Source: Candidatus Segetimicrobium genomatis | GTDB taxonomy: Bacteria; Sysuimicrobiota; Sysuimicrobiia; Sysuimicrobiales; Segetimicrobiaceae | Reading direction: 5' to 3' | Assembly (NCBI GenBank): GCA_005882275.1 | Contig: VBAK01000138.1 | Span: 1-34,239, forward strand | Length of the DNA: 34,239 nt | Shown: positions 1-7,870 of the stretch, in pieces | Layout of the letters: each line of letters opens with the position of its first letter | Position numbering within the stretch: the stretch's first letter is position 1 | Notes under the pieces: generated by a model | Databases searched by the model: none | The model's input: the letters and a program-made list of their open reading frames with translations, nothing else | What the model was told of the DNA's origin: nothing | Position numbers and translations under genes: made by a program

Positions 1-330
1 CTGCTCGCCCACGGGCGCATCCGCCACGGGTACCTGGGCATCGCCACGCAGTCTGTCCGGCTCGCCCCCGGACTCGCTCAGCAGGGCAGGCAGCCAGGCG
101 GCCTGCTCGTCGTCGAGGTCCAGCCCGGGAGCCCGGCGGAACAGGGCGGGCTGCTGATGGGCGATACGCTGCTCACGGTGGCCGGCCAGGCCGTGCGCTA
201 CCCGGAGGAACTGTTTGGGCTGCTGGGTGGGGAGCGGATCGGCACAGCCGTTCCTATCGAGATCATCCGCGCGGGCAAGACTCAGCAGTTGACGATCACC
301 GTCGGGGAGCGCCTCCGCAGGAGCGCATAA
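1..330 (+). CDS. C-terminal PDZ domain of an HtrA/DegP-type serine protease (5' partial)
   Basis: The frame is open from the first base of the window to TAA at 328-330, giving 109 residues. The end of the protease domain reads HGRIRHGYLGI, the usual hinge into the PDZ domain of HtrA proteins. A complete PDZ fold follows, with GLLVVEVQPGSPAEQGGL (carboxylate-loop and helix region) and GDTLLTVAGQAV. The catalytic Ser/His/Asp domain lies outside the window, so activity cannot be judged. Members of this family degrade or chaperone misfolded envelope proteins. The protein stops right after a single PDZ domain, so it is a one-PDZ form. A strong hairpin follows the gene. The family call is firm; the exact member (DegP, DegS or DegQ type) is not. 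Confidence 0.85.
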   Translation: MLAHGRIRHGYLGIATQSVRLAPGLAQQGRQPGGLLVVEVQPGSPAEQGGLLMGDTLLTVAGQAVRYPEELFGLLGGERIGTAVPIEIIRAGKTQQLTITVGERLRRSA

Positions 331-361
331 GAAGCATAGGTAACCCGGCGTTGCGAGCGGG

Positions 362-396
362 GGCCCCGGCCGACGAGGCCGGGGCCGTTGCTTTCT
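362..396 (+). terminator. Rho-independent-type terminator after the protease gene
   Basis: A perfect 10-bp GC stem (GGCCCCGGCC at 362-371, GGCCGGGGCC at 377-386) closes a 5-base loop (GACGA). It is followed by the T-rich run GTTGCTTTCT. It lies 31 bases after the stop codon, before the next gene's leader. Confidence 0.65.
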
Positions 397-502
397 CAGG
401 GGGAATGGCGCTGGGTTCCTCCCTTCATGTCGTGCCGGGGAGCGCTCCAGGGCATAACATGGGGTGCTGCCCCGCGGGCCGGGTCGGCAAGGGGGACACT
501 CC

Positions 503-1144
503 ATGCGGGCAACGAGGTTGCGGCAGGTGCTCGGGACCCTCTGTGTCGTGCTCCTGAGCGCGGGTTCGATTGGCCGGGCTTCAGCCGGCGCCCCCCTTCG
601 GGCGGTCGAGGACACCAAGGGACTTTTTACCATCAGTGTCCCTCCGGACTGGACGGTGGGAAGTTCCCCGTTCAGCGAGGGGTTCCTCGGCGGGCTGCGC
701 AAAGGCAAGCTCGCCGAGTACATGCTGTCGGCCATGGCGGTCAACGGCCCCGATGACACCGGCCGGACGCCCTTTCTGGCCCTGGCCGCGCTCGACCTCC
801 CGGCGCCCGTCTCCCCCGAGGCGTTCGGCCGCCGCGCCGCCCCCAACCTGCCCAACGGGTTCACGCTGACCCAGGAGGGTCAGGCCAAGATCGCCGGGCG
901 CCAGGCGTACTTCATGTACTTTACGGCGGATTTTGGGAGCGGCTCGCCGTCCTTTTATGGGGTCCTGGCGTTCTTCACGGTAGGCAAGACGGGGTTTGCC
1001 GTCGGGGGGGCGACCATCAACGATCCGGAGCACATCCAAAAGGACTTCACCGCGATCTCCCAGATCCTCGAGACCTTCCGGCCCAGCCCGAAGCTGGGGG
1101 GACCGCCTTCCCGGCCCATGAAGGCGGCGGTGTCGGGGGACTGA
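503..1144 (+). CDS. Secreted protein of unknown function, possibly PsbP/Mog1-like fold
   Basis: Encodes 213 residues from ATG 503, chosen because AAGGGGG (489-495) lies 7 bases upstream. An in-frame ATG at 464 has no ribosome site and would bury the signal peptide. The N-terminus is a classical signal peptide (MRATRLRQVLGTLCVVLLSA, then cleavage near RASA-GA). The mature part begins with a LFTISVPPDWTV segment, which resembles the opening strand of PsbP/DUF1795-type lipid- or stress-related exported proteins, and ends with an ILETFRP strand also typical of that group. There are no cysteines for lipidation and no catalytic motif. It is followed by the small exported protein at 1239, possibly in the same transcript. 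The exported location is well supported; the family link is a resemblance only. Confidence 0.8.
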   Translation: MRATRLRQVLGTLCVVLLSAGSIGRASAGAPLRAVEDTKGLFTISVPPDWTVGSSPFSEGFLGGLRKGKLAEYMLSAMAVNGPDDTGRTPFLALAALDLPAPVSPEAFGRRAAPNLPNGFTLTQEGQAKIAGRQAYFMYFTADFGSGSPSFYGVLAFFTVGKTGFAVGGATINDPEHIQKDFTAISQILETFRPSPKLGGPPSRPMKAAVSGD

Positions 1145-1238
1145 GTCGGGAACTCTTCGCGCTCCCCGGTCGCTCCTTGTCCTGAGGCTCGGCCACCCGT
1201 TCGCTGCACTAATAGTTGGTCAAAGGAGGTCGATCGAA

Positions 1239-1550
1239 ATGAGACGCAAGGAGTTTCTCGCCACAATCGCGGGCATCGCCGCGACGCTCGCCGCATCCGG
1301 GGCTGCGCTCGCTCAGACCACGTACCCGAACCAGACGCCTCCGGGTCAGAAGCCCCCGACGCGCGGGGAATACGGCAGCGCGCGGAACATCAGGCGCGTG
1401 CACCAGATGCTGGAGCGCGCCATCGACGAGCTGCAGCACGACCAGCGCGACTACGGCGGCTATCGCGTGAAGGCCATCGAAGCGCTCCGGCAGGCGCGGG
1501 AAGATCTGATGGAGGCGCTGAAGTGGGATAAGAGTCATCCGAGTAAGTAA
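1239..1550 (+). CDS. Small exported helical protein, unknown function
   Basis: Encodes 103 residues with an excellent ribosome site (AAAGGAGG at 1222-1229, 9 bases before ATG). A signal peptide with RR near its start (MRRKEFLATIAGIAATLAAS, cleavage near ALA-QT) leads to a proline-rich linker. A charged amphipathic helical region follows, RRVHQMLERAIDELQHDQRDYGGYRVKAIEALRQAREDLMEAL. The helical pair spaced around DYGGYR resembles small periplasmic helical-hairpin proteins seen in environmental genomes. No enzyme motif is present. RRKEF resembles a twin-arginine motif, but the hydrophobic segment and context do not prove Tat export. A stem-loop follows the stop codon. Confidence 0.8.
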   Translation: MRRKEFLATIAGIAATLAASGAALAQTTYPNQTPPGQKPPTRGEYGSARNIRRVHQMLERAIDELQHDQRDYGGYRVKAIEALRQAREDLMEALKWDKSHPSK

Positions 1551-1573
1551 CGCTCTAACGAACGCAGTGCAGG

Positions 1574-1602
1574 GGAGCCGTGGAGACGCCCTCCACGGCT
1601 CC
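1574..1602. terminator. Intergenic hairpin between convergent genes
   Basis: A perfect 12-bp stem (GGAGCCGTGGAG at 1574-1585 and CTCCACGGCTCC at 1591-1602) has a 5-base loop. It sits between the stop codons of the plus-strand gene ending at 1550 and the minus-strand xpt gene ending at 1647, so it may stop transcription both ways. The T-run after it is weak. Confidence 0.55.
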
Positions 1603-1646
1603 TTCGTCGGTCGCTACTTCTGTATCGCCGATGGCCCTTGGACACC

Positions 1647-2216
1647 CTAGGCCAGGGTGATCTGCTCCCCGCGCATCTCGGTGATGATGGCCAGGGCTTC
1701 GATCGGCACTCCCAGGGGCAGGAGGGCGGCGCGCCCGCCTTCGAAGGCTTTCTCGATCACCACGCCGATGCCGATGACCGTCGCGCCCGCGGCTGTGGCG
1801 AGACGGGCGAGGCCGAGGATCGTCTGGCCGGTGGCGAGGAAGTCGTCGACGATCAGCACCCGCTCGCCCGCCGCCAGGTATTCCGGCGAGACGATCAGCT
1901 CGACCGTGCGCCCTTTGGTGTGCGACGGGGCGACGGTGAGCAGCACCTGGTCGGGCATGGTGATCGGCCGGTCCTTCCGCGCGTAGACGACGGGGACGCC
2001 GATGTGCTGGGCCGTGCTCAGCGCCGGAGCGATGCCCGAAATCTCCGCGGTGAGCACCTTGGTGACCCTCGCCGGCGCGAAGCGGCGGGCCAGCTCCCGG
2101 CCGCACTCGTTCATGAGCGCCGGATCGATCTGATGGTTGAGAAACCCGTCGACCTTGAGAATGCCGTGGCCGAGATGGCGCCCGTCCCGGCGGATGCGCG
2201 CCTTCAGCGCGTCCAC
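1647..2216 (-). CDS. xpt: Xanthine phosphoribosyltransferase
   Basis: Encodes 189 residues, the normal size for Xpt, which converts xanthine plus PRPP to XMP in purine salvage in the cytoplasm. The PRPP-binding signature is complete near residues 117-130 (RVLIVDDFLATGQT). The N-terminal KVDGFLNHQIDP and the AEISGIAPA segment are hallmarks of the Xpt branch rather than of Apt or PyrE. The start is GTG 2216, supported by GGGAGG about 7 bases upstream. It lies 34 bases after the glycerophosphodiesterase gene on the same strand, so the two are probably co-transcribed. No purine riboswitch is visible immediately upstream, unlike in Firmicutes. Confidence 0.93.
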   Translation of the reverse strand: MDALKARIRRDGRHLGHGILKVDGFLNHQIDPALMNECGRELARRFAPARVTKVLTAEISGIAPALSTAQHIGVPVVYARKDRPITMPDQVLLTVAPSHTKGRTVELIVSPEYLAAGERVLIVDDFLATGQTILGLARLATAAGATVIGIGVVIEKAFEGGRAALLPLGVPIEALAIITEMRGEQITLA

Positions 2217-2250
2217 GCTTCGCCTCCCGCCTTGCGCAGCCCCGGCCCGG

Positions 2251-3096
2251 TCACGTCCCGGAACGCGCCTTCCCCAGGACGCGCAGCATCAGCCGGGTGT
2301 CGTTGGAGGTGACCCCGTCGACCCCCCAGGCGGCGCAGCGCCGAAGCGTGTCCTCGTCGTCGACGGTCCAGACGAAGAAGGCGAGCCCCGCGGCGTGCGC
2401 GCGGTCGACGTCCCGGGGAGAGACGTAGCCGCGGTGGACGCACAGCGCGTCGGCGCCGGCGGCCTGTGCCGCGTGGGGCGCGTCCACCAGCCGGCCCGCG
2501 TAGAGGATCCCCGTGGCCAGGCGCGGGGCCAGCGCGCGGACGGCCCGGACGCACTCGTGATCGAAGGACATCACGAAGACCTCGTCCTCCATGCCCAGAC
2601 CGCGGACGATGTCGACGATCTGCCGCTCGATCCCTTCGTAGGGGACCGGATCGTTCTTGATCTCCAGCTTGACGAGCGCCTTGCCGCGCGCGGCCTCCAG
2701 GACCTCCGTGAGGAGGGGGATCCGCTCGCCGGCAAACTCAGCGCCGAACCACCGGCCGGCGTCTAACCCGCGGATCTCGGAGAGCGTGTGCGACTCGACC
2801 GGCCCGCGGCCGTCCGTCGTGCGGTCGACCTCGCCGTCGTGGATCACGACGACCTGTCCGTCGCGGGTGCGGCGGGCGTCACACTCCACCGCCTCCGCGC
2901 CGAGCCGGAGCGCGAGGCGAAACGCGGCGAGGGTATTTTCGGGCGCCTCCTTGGACGCCCCCCGGTGGGCCACCCCGAGGGGTCGCCGGGCCTGCGGCGC
3001 GGGCCAGGATGTCCCGCCGGTCTTGCCGGGCTGCCCGCGTCCCAGGAAACGGGAGGCGTTTTGGATGGAGGAGTGTCCGGGGCGGTCCGTGCTCAT
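2251..3096 (-). CDS. Glycerophosphodiester phosphodiesterase (GDPD/UgpQ type)
   Basis: Encodes 281 residues. It hydrolyses glycerophosphodiesters to glycerol-3-phosphate and an alcohol. The family motifs are present in order: VAHRGASKEAPENT (HRG...PEN), ECDARRTRDGQVVVIHD (the ExD and HD metal and acid-base residues), LVKLEIK, and the C-terminal FFVWTVDD with GVDGVTSND. There is no signal peptide, so it should be cytoplasmic. The first 40 residues before VAHRGA are low-complexity and may be untranslated. The only ATG upstream of the core is 3096, which lies immediately after a minus-strand TATACT box, so a start further in at a non-ATG codon is possible. It is divergent from a UgpB-like binding protein, a pairing that suggests glycerophosphodiester uptake and use. 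Confidence 0.9.
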   Translation of the reverse strand: MSTDRPGHSSIQNASRFLGRGQPGKTGGTSWPAPQARRPLGVAHRGASKEAPENTLAAFRLALRLGAEAVECDARRTRDGQVVVIHDGEVDRTTDGRGPVESHTLSEIRGLDAGRWFGAEFAGERIPLLTEVLEAARGKALVKLEIKNDPVPYEGIERQIVDIVRGLGMEDEVFVMSFDHECVRAVRALAPRLATGILYAGRLVDAPHAAQAAGADALCVHRGYVSPRDVDRAHAAGLAFFVWTVDDEDTLRRCAAWGVDGVTSNDTRLMLRVLGKARSGT

Positions 3097-3101
3097 GTGG
3101 A

Positions 3102-3112
3102 TATAGTATACT
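3102..3112. promoter_or_regulatory. Overlapping divergent -10 elements between GDPD and binding-protein genes
   Basis: The 11 bases TATAGTATACT read as a -10 box on both strands: TATACT on plus (3107-3112) and TATACT on minus (3110-3105). The plus start would give a leader of about 95 bases for the gene at 3214. The minus start would fall within 1-3 bases of the GDPD ATG at 3096. No good -35 hexamer is seen for either direction, so this is a moderate call. Confidence 0.4.
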
Positions 3113-3213
3113 CATCCGGTGGCCATGAGCGCAGGTCTGATGACGCGTCTCGCGAAGGCACACGGGAGCGCGGAGGCCCGTCCGGCTTCGCAGGGGGCCG
3201 AGGAGGGTCTGAC

Positions 3214-4509
3214 ATGACACGACGCGTGTGCGTGGTTCTGATGACGGTCGTCCTCGCCCTCCTGCTGTGGGCCGCCGGGCGGGCCGGCGCGGCGGTTGAG
3301 CTCAAGTTCTTCTATCCCGTCAGCGTGTCGGGGCCGCTCGCCAAGGTCATGGACGGCCTGGTGACCGACTTCAACAACGCCCACCCCGGCACCCGCGTGA
3401 CCCCCGTCTTCGCCGGCGGATACGACGAGGCCATGGCCAAGACCCAGGCCGCCGTCCTCGGAGGCGTTCCTCCCGACGTGGCCGTGCTGCTCTCCACCGA
3501 TCTGTTCACGCTGCTCGACATGGGGGCCATCATTCCCCTCGATGGGTTCATCGACCGGTCGGGCGGGGAACGCTTCCGGCAGGACTTTTTCGAGGCCTTC
3601 TGGCTCAACGCGCGGGTCGGCCGGACCACCTACTCCATCCCGTTTCAGCGCAGCACCATCATTCTCTACTTCAACAAAGACGCGTTCGAGCGGGCCGGGC
3701 TGGATCCCGCAGCACCCCCCAGGACCTGGGCCGAGCTGGAGGTGGACGCGGAGCGGCTGACGCAGCGCGACGCGTCGGGCGAGGTCACCCGGTGGGGAGT
3801 CGGGATTCCGACCACGGGCTTCACCTACTGGCTGTTCCAGGGGTTCGCCGCCGAGGCGGGGGCGAGGCGGCTGGCGAACGACGACGGCACCGAGGTGTTC
3901 TTCGACACCCCGCCGGCCCACCGGGCCCTGAATTTTTGGCTGAGGCTGCAGGACCTGAAGGTGGAGCCCGGCAACGTCACGGACTGGGGCACGCTCCCCG
4001 CCCAGTTCGTCGCCGGCAAGTTCGCGATGATCTACCATTCGACGGGAAGCCTGACGTTCGTCAGGAACAACGCCGGGTTCGCGTTCGGCACCGCGTTCAT
4101 GCCCGCGGACACGCGGTACGGCACCCCGACGGGCGGCGGGAACCTGTACATCTTCAAGAATATCCCCGCCGAGCGCACCACCGCGGCCTGGGAGTTCGTC
4201 CAGTGGATGACGGCCCCGCAGCAGGCCGCCCGGTGGAGCCAGGCCTCCGGCTACGTCGCCGTTCGCCGGTCGGCGTTCAACATCAGGCTGTACCAGGACT
4301 ACACCGCCCGGTTCCCGCAGGCGCTCGTGGCCCGCGACCAGCTGCCGTACGCCCAGGCCGAACTCTCCTCGCACAACAGCGCCCAGGTCCAGAAGGTGCT
4401 GTCGGACAATCTGCAATCGGCGCTGACGCGGGCGAAGACCGCGGATCAGGCGCTCGCCGCGGCCCAGCAGCAGGCCGACCAGATCCTGAGCCAGTTTCGG
4501 AAAAAGTAA
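3214..4509 (+). CDS. ABC transporter solute-binding protein, family 1 (UgpB-like)
   Basis: Encodes 431 residues. ATG 3214 is chosen because AGGAGGG (3201-3207) is 6 bases upstream and a signal peptide starts there (MTRRVCVVLMTVVLALLLWA, cleavage near AGA-AV). The frame continues upstream without a stop, but that part has no matching features. The mature protein opens with VELKFFYPVSVSGPLAKVMD, continues with DFNNAHPGTRVTPVF and the GGVPPDVAVL segment, and has the late motif AAWEFVQWMTAPQQAARWS. All of these are typical of UgpB/MalE-class sugar and glycerophosphate receptors. No permease or ATPase of this class lies nearby, so it is an orphan receptor. Its divergence from a glycerophosphodiesterase points to glycerol-3-phosphate or glycerophosphodiesters as ligand (inference). 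The C-terminus is a helical, Gln/Ala-rich tail. Confidence 0.9.
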   Translation: MTRRVCVVLMTVVLALLLWAAGRAGAAVELKFFYPVSVSGPLAKVMDGLVTDFNNAHPGTRVTPVFAGGYDEAMAKTQAAVLGGVPPDVAVLLSTDLFTLLDMGAIIPLDGFIDRSGGERFRQDFFEAFWLNARVGRTTYSIPFQRSTIILYFNKDAFERAGLDPAAPPRTWAELEVDAERLTQRDASGEVTRWGVGIPTTGFTYWLFQGFAAEAGARRLANDDGTEVFFDTPPAHRALNFWLRLQDLKVEPGNVTDWGTLPAQFVAGKFAMIYHSTGSLTFVRNNAGFAFGTAFMPADTRYGTPTGGGNLYIFKNIPAERTTAAWEFVQWMTAPQQAARWSQASGYVAVRRSAFNIRLYQDYTARFPQALVARDQLPYAQAELSSHNSAQVQKVLSDNLQSALTRAKTADQALAAAQQQADQILSQFRKK

Positions 4510-4553
4510 GCCGCCGCGCCGCCCGGCCTGCGGTGTGAGGGGGCCGGCCCGCC

Positions 4554-6050
4554 CTACCCGAGGTAGGCCCGCCGCACGGCTTCGTCGCCGAGCAGGCGAT
4601 CGGCCTCGCCCTGCCTCACGATCCGGCCCGTCTCGAGGACGTACGCCCAATCCGCCGTCTCCAGGGCGAGGTGGGCGTTCTGCTCGACCAGGAGGATCGG
4701 GACGCCCCGGGTGTTGAGCTCCCGGATCATCCCGAAGATCTGCCCGACGATGATCGGCGCCAGGCCGAGCGAGGGCTCGTCGAGCATCAGCAGGCGCGGC
4801 CGGGACATGAGCCCCCGCGCGATCGCCAGCATCTGCTGCTCGCCGCCGGAGAGCGTGCCGGCGATCTGCCGCCGGCGCTCCCGGAGCACCGGAAAGCGCT
4901 CGAGCATCGAGGCGAGGTCGTCCTCGATCTCCCGATCCCGGCGCGCGTAGGCGCCCGCGCGCAGGTTCTCCAGGACGGTCATCCGGGCCAGCACCTGCCG
5001 TCCCTCGGGGACGTGCGCGACGCCCCGGCCGACGATGCGCTCGGGGCGCGCCCGCTCGATGGGCGCCCCGTGGAGGCGGATCTGGCCCCGGCGGGCCGGC
5101 ACCAGGCCCGACACCGTGCGCAGCAGGGTCGTCTTGCCGGCGCCGTTCGCCCCGATCAGGGCGACAATCTGTCCCTCCCCCACGCGCAGGGACACCTGGT
5201 GGAGCACGTCCACCGGCCCGTACCCGGCGCTGACGCCGTCCAACGCCAGCACGTCCGCGCCCGCGGCCGCCCGGCGCCGGGGAGGCGCGAGCGCCGTCCG
5301 GCCCCCCAGGTACGCCTCCACCACCGCCGGATCCGTCCGCACCTCGAGCGGGGTGCCCTCGGCGATCTTCCTGCCGAAGTTGAGCACGGCGATGCGATCG
5401 CACACGCCCATGACCACCTTCATATCGTGCTCGATCAGAAGGATGGTCAGGCCGGCGTCCCGGCGGAGCGCGCCGATGAGGGCCGTGAGCGCCTGCGTTT
5501 CCGCCGGGTTCATCCCCGCGGCCGGCTCGTCGAGGAGCAGGAGCCGGGGCTCGGTCGCGAGCGCCCTCGCGATCTCCAGCCGGCGCTGGTCGCCGTACGG
5601 AAGCGCGCCGGCCGGTTCGTGCGCGCGCGGGCCGAGCCCGACCAGGTCGAGCAGTTCGCGGGCCCGCGTCCGCACCCGGGCCTCCTCCGTTCGGTGGGCG
5701 GGCGCGGCCAGCACCGCCTCCAGCAGGGTCGCGCGCGTTCGGAGATGCCGGCCGATGACGACGTTCTCGAGGGCGGACATCCCCCGGAACAGGCGGATGT
5801 TCTGGAAGGTCCGGGCGATGCCCCGGGCGGTGATGCGGTCCGGCCGCTCGCCGCCGATGGGGTCCCCCCGAAACCGCACCCGCCCCGCCGTGGCGCGCAG
5901 GAAGCCGGTGATGACGTTGAACAGCGTGGTCTTCCCCGCGCCGTTGGGCCCGATCAGCCCAACGATCTCCCCTTCGGCCACCGCGAACGACACGTCGTCG
6001 ACCGCCAGGAGCCCCCCGAATGCGACCGAGACGCGCTCACACTCGAGCAT
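4554..6050 (-). CDS. Fused LivG-LivF ATPase of a branched-chain amino acid-type ABC transporter
   Basis: Encodes 498 residues that hold two complete ATP-binding cassettes in one chain. Residues 1-250 are LivG-like: Walker A GPNGAGKTT near 34-42, ARTFQNIRLF, a degenerate signature LPYGDQRRLEIARAL, Walker B LLLLDEPAAGMNPAE and the switch LLIEHDM. A linker of about 15 residues rich in Arg/Ala (RTALAPPRRRAAAG) joins residues 268-498, which are LivF-like: Walker A GANGAGKTT, HVPEGRQVLARMTVLENL, signature LSGGEQQMLAIARGL, Walker B LLMLDEPSLGLAP and LLVEQN. The two ATPases are normally separate genes, as they are in the second transporter at 32348-33824. The start overlaps the LivM stop by 14 bases, implying translational coupling. 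The gene is last in the operon and converges on the gene ending at 4509. Confidence 0.93.
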   Translation of the reverse strand: MLECERVSVAFGGLLAVDDVSFAVAEGEIVGLIGPNGAGKTTLFNVITGFLRATAGRVRFRGDPIGGERPDRITARGIARTFQNIRLFRGMSALENVVIGRHLRTRATLLEAVLAAPAHRTEEARVRTRARELLDLVGLGPRAHEPAGALPYGDQRRLEIARALATEPRLLLLDEPAAGMNPAETQALTALIGALRRDAGLTILLIEHDMKVVMGVCDRIAVLNFGRKIAEGTPLEVRTDPAVVEAYLGGRTALAPPRRRAAAGADVLALDGVSAGYGPVDVLHQVSLRVGEGQIVALIGANGAGKTTLLRTVSGLVPARRGQIRLHGAPIERARPERIVGRGVAHVPEGRQVLARMTVLENLRAGAYARRDREIEDDLASMLERFPVLRERRRQIAGTLSGGEQQMLAIARGLMSRPRLLMLDEPSLGLAPIIVGQIFGMIRELNTRGVPILLVEQNAHLALETADWAYVLETGRIVRQGEADRLLGDEAVRRAYLG

Positions 6051-6885
6051 GCCGCCCCCTCCAGAGCCGCGGGCTCAGGACGCCGTGGGGCAGATAGATC
6101 GTCACCAGCACCAGGGTGGCGCCGTTCATGAGCAGCCGGTACTCGCGGAGGAAGCGGAGCGATTCCGGGAGGACCGTCAGGACGATGCCGCCGAGGATCG
6201 GCCCGAGGAAGGTGGTGGTCCCGCCGAAGATCGCGTACGTGAGGATGTTGACCGCTTCGGAGAAACTCGCCTGCGACGGGTTGATGATGTAGGTGAAGTG
6301 CACCGAGAGCCCGCCCGCCAGCCCCGCGAGGAACCCGGCGATCGCGAAGGCCAGCACCTTGTAGTAGGTGACGCGGATCCCCATCGCCTGGGCCGCCGTT
6401 TCGTCTTCCCGGATCGCGGCGAACGCCCGTCCCACCCGCGAGCGCTCGAGGCGGTAGAAGAAGCACGCCGCCAGGAGCAGGATGCCGTACACGTGCCAGA
6501 ACGTCACGAGATGAGGAATCCCCACGAGGCCCAGCGCCCCGCCGGTGATCGTGAGGTTGAGGGCGATGACGCGGACGACTTCGCCGAACGCCAGCGTGGC
6601 GATGGCCAGGTAGACCCCGCGCAGCCGGAGGGCCGGGATGCCGATGATCGTCGCGACGGCGGTCGCGAGCGCGGCGCCGCTGAGCAGGGCGGCCCAGAGC
6701 GGGGCGTGGACGTTGCGCGTGAGGATCGCGGCCGTGTACCCGCCGATGGCGGCGAGCGCGGCGTTGCCGAGCGAGAGCTGGCCGGCCATCAGCGTCACAT
6801 AGATGGACAGGGCGAGCAGCGCCGCGACGCCGGAGAACAGGATCAGCGCGCTGTAGGCGTTGTACAAGGCCGAGAGCGGCGTCAT
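6037..6885 (-). CDS. livM: LivM-type branched-chain amino acid ABC permease
   Basis: Encodes 282 residues from ATG 6885. The frame stays open further upstream, but that extension is low-complexity Ser/Arg/Gly sequence overlapping LivH. It has about nine hydrophobic segments and the family motifs LSLGNAALAAIGGYTAA, GIPALRLRGVYLAIATLAFGE, GRAFAAIREDETAAQAMGI (cytoplasmic loop that contacts the ATPase) and FGGTTTFLGPILGG. It forms the membrane channel with LivH. It sits 46 bases after LivH and overlaps the LivG-LivF fusion by 14 bases. Confidence 0.93.
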   Translation of the reverse strand: MTPLSALYNAYSALILFSGVAALLALSIYVTLMAGQLSLGNAALAAIGGYTAAILTRNVHAPLWAALLSGAALATAVATIIGIPALRLRGVYLAIATLAFGEVVRVIALNLTITGGALGLVGIPHLVTFWHVYGILLLAACFFYRLERSRVGRAFAAIREDETAAQAMGIRVTYYKVLAFAIAGFLAGLAGGLSVHFTYIINPSQASFSEAVNILTYAIFGGTTTFLGPILGGIVLTVLPESLRFLREYRLLMNGATLVLVTIYLPHGVLSPRLWRGRHARV

Positions 6886-6931
6886 CGCCCCGTCCCGGCG
6901 CCCGCCGGGCCCCTCCGGCCCGCCGCGGCCA

Positions 6932-7822
6932 TCACGCCTCCCGGCTGCGCTGCTGACCGAGCAGGCCCGTCGGCCGGATGACGAGGACGAGGAACAGCAG
7001 CCCGAAGGCCACCCCATCCCGGTAGCTGCTGTTCAGGTACTGGACGATCATGATCTCGCCGATCCCCATCGCCAGGCCGCCGAGCACGGCGCCGGTGATG
7101 TCGCCCATGCCGCCGAGGATGATCGCCGCGAGGCCCTTGAGCCCGTAGGCGTTGCCCATGAACGGGGAGACGCTCCCCTGCAGCAGCATGCCGACCAGCA
7201 CCCCCGCGACGCCGCCCAGCGCGGAGCTGAGGAAGAACGTGAACACCACGACCCGGTCGAACGGGATCCCGAGGAGGGTCGCCGTCGCCGGGCTCTCGGC
7301 GACCGCGCGAATCGCCATCCCCACTTTGGTGCGGGTCAGGAGGACGCGGAGGCCGATCAGCAGGAGGAGCGTGGTCGCCAGCACGAGGATTTGCAGGAGG
7401 CTCACCGTGACGCCGCCGCCCGTGAAGAACCGCAGCGGCACGGTCCCGGGCGGGTAGCTCAGCGGCTCGGACCCCCAGAGGATCTGGGCCAGGTTGACGA
7501 GGATCAGCGCGACGCCGATGGAGCTGATCAGGGACGCCAGGCGCCCCGCCCGCCGGGCGCGCAGCGGGCGGAAGGCCGCGAAATCGATGACGACGCCGAG
7601 CGCGCCGGTGCCGAGGGAGGCGCCGAGCAGCGCGACGGCGAGGCCCGCCCCGAGGGAGGTGAACAGCGTGTACGCGAGCAGCGCGCCCACGGCCAGGATC
7701 GCGGCGTGCGCCAGGTTGATGATCTCCAGCACGCCGAAGATCAGCGTGAAGCCGAGGGCGAAGAGCGCGTAGACCGACCCCAGGGAGATGCCGTTGATGA
7801 GCTGCTGCAGGAAGACGGTCAT
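6932..7822 (-). CDS. livH: LivH-type branched-chain amino acid ABC permease
   Basis: Encodes 296 residues and is rich in membrane helices. Diagnostic motifs are LINGISLGSVYALFALGFTLIFGVLEIINLAHAA at the N-terminus, ISSIGVALILVNLAQILWG, RTKVGMAIRAVAESPATATLLGI (ATPase-contact loop) and GLKGLAAIILGGMGDITGAVLGG. It pairs with LivM to form the translocation path. A large stem-loop (7833-7868) lies between the upstream binding-protein gene and this gene, which may lower permease expression relative to the receptor. Confidence 0.93.
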   Translation of the reverse strand: MTVFLQQLINGISLGSVYALFALGFTLIFGVLEIINLAHAAILAVGALLAYTLFTSLGAGLAVALLGASLGTGALGVVIDFAAFRPLRARRAGRLASLISSIGVALILVNLAQILWGSEPLSYPPGTVPLRFFTGGGVTVSLLQILVLATTLLLLIGLRVLLTRTKVGMAIRAVAESPATATLLGIPFDRVVVFTFFLSSALGGVAGVLVGMLLQGSVSPFMGNAYGLKGLAAIILGGMGDITGAVLGGLAMGIGEIMIVQYLNSSYRDGVAFGLLFLVLVIRPTGLLGQQRSREA

Positions 7823-7832
7823 GCCCGGGGCG

Positions 7833-7868
7833 GCGCGGCGCAGAGGGGCAGGGCCCCCTGCGCCGCGC
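7833..7868 (-). terminator. Intercistronic hairpin between the binding-protein and permease genes
   Basis: A perfect 11-bp outer stem (GCGCGGCGCAG at 7833-7843 and CTGCGCCGCGC at 7858-7868) encloses an inner GGGG/CCCC helix. It begins 2 bases after the binding-protein stop in the transcript sense and ends just before livH. There is no T-run, so it is more likely an mRNA-stabilising or attenuating hairpin than a full terminator. Confidence 0.5.
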
Positions 7869-7870
7869 GC

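Noticed and set aside
2217-2250. Purine riboswitch before xpt
   Set aside because: The gap to the upstream gene is only 34 bases, too short for an aptamer, and no conserved purine-aptamer loops are present.
3112-5403. Very long open frame on the minus strand (about 760 codons) covering the binding-protein gene and half of the LivG-LivF gene
   Set aside because: It is antisense to, or out of frame with, clear family proteins, is Arg/Gly/Pro-rich and shows no domain. GC-rich DNA keeps such frames open by chance.
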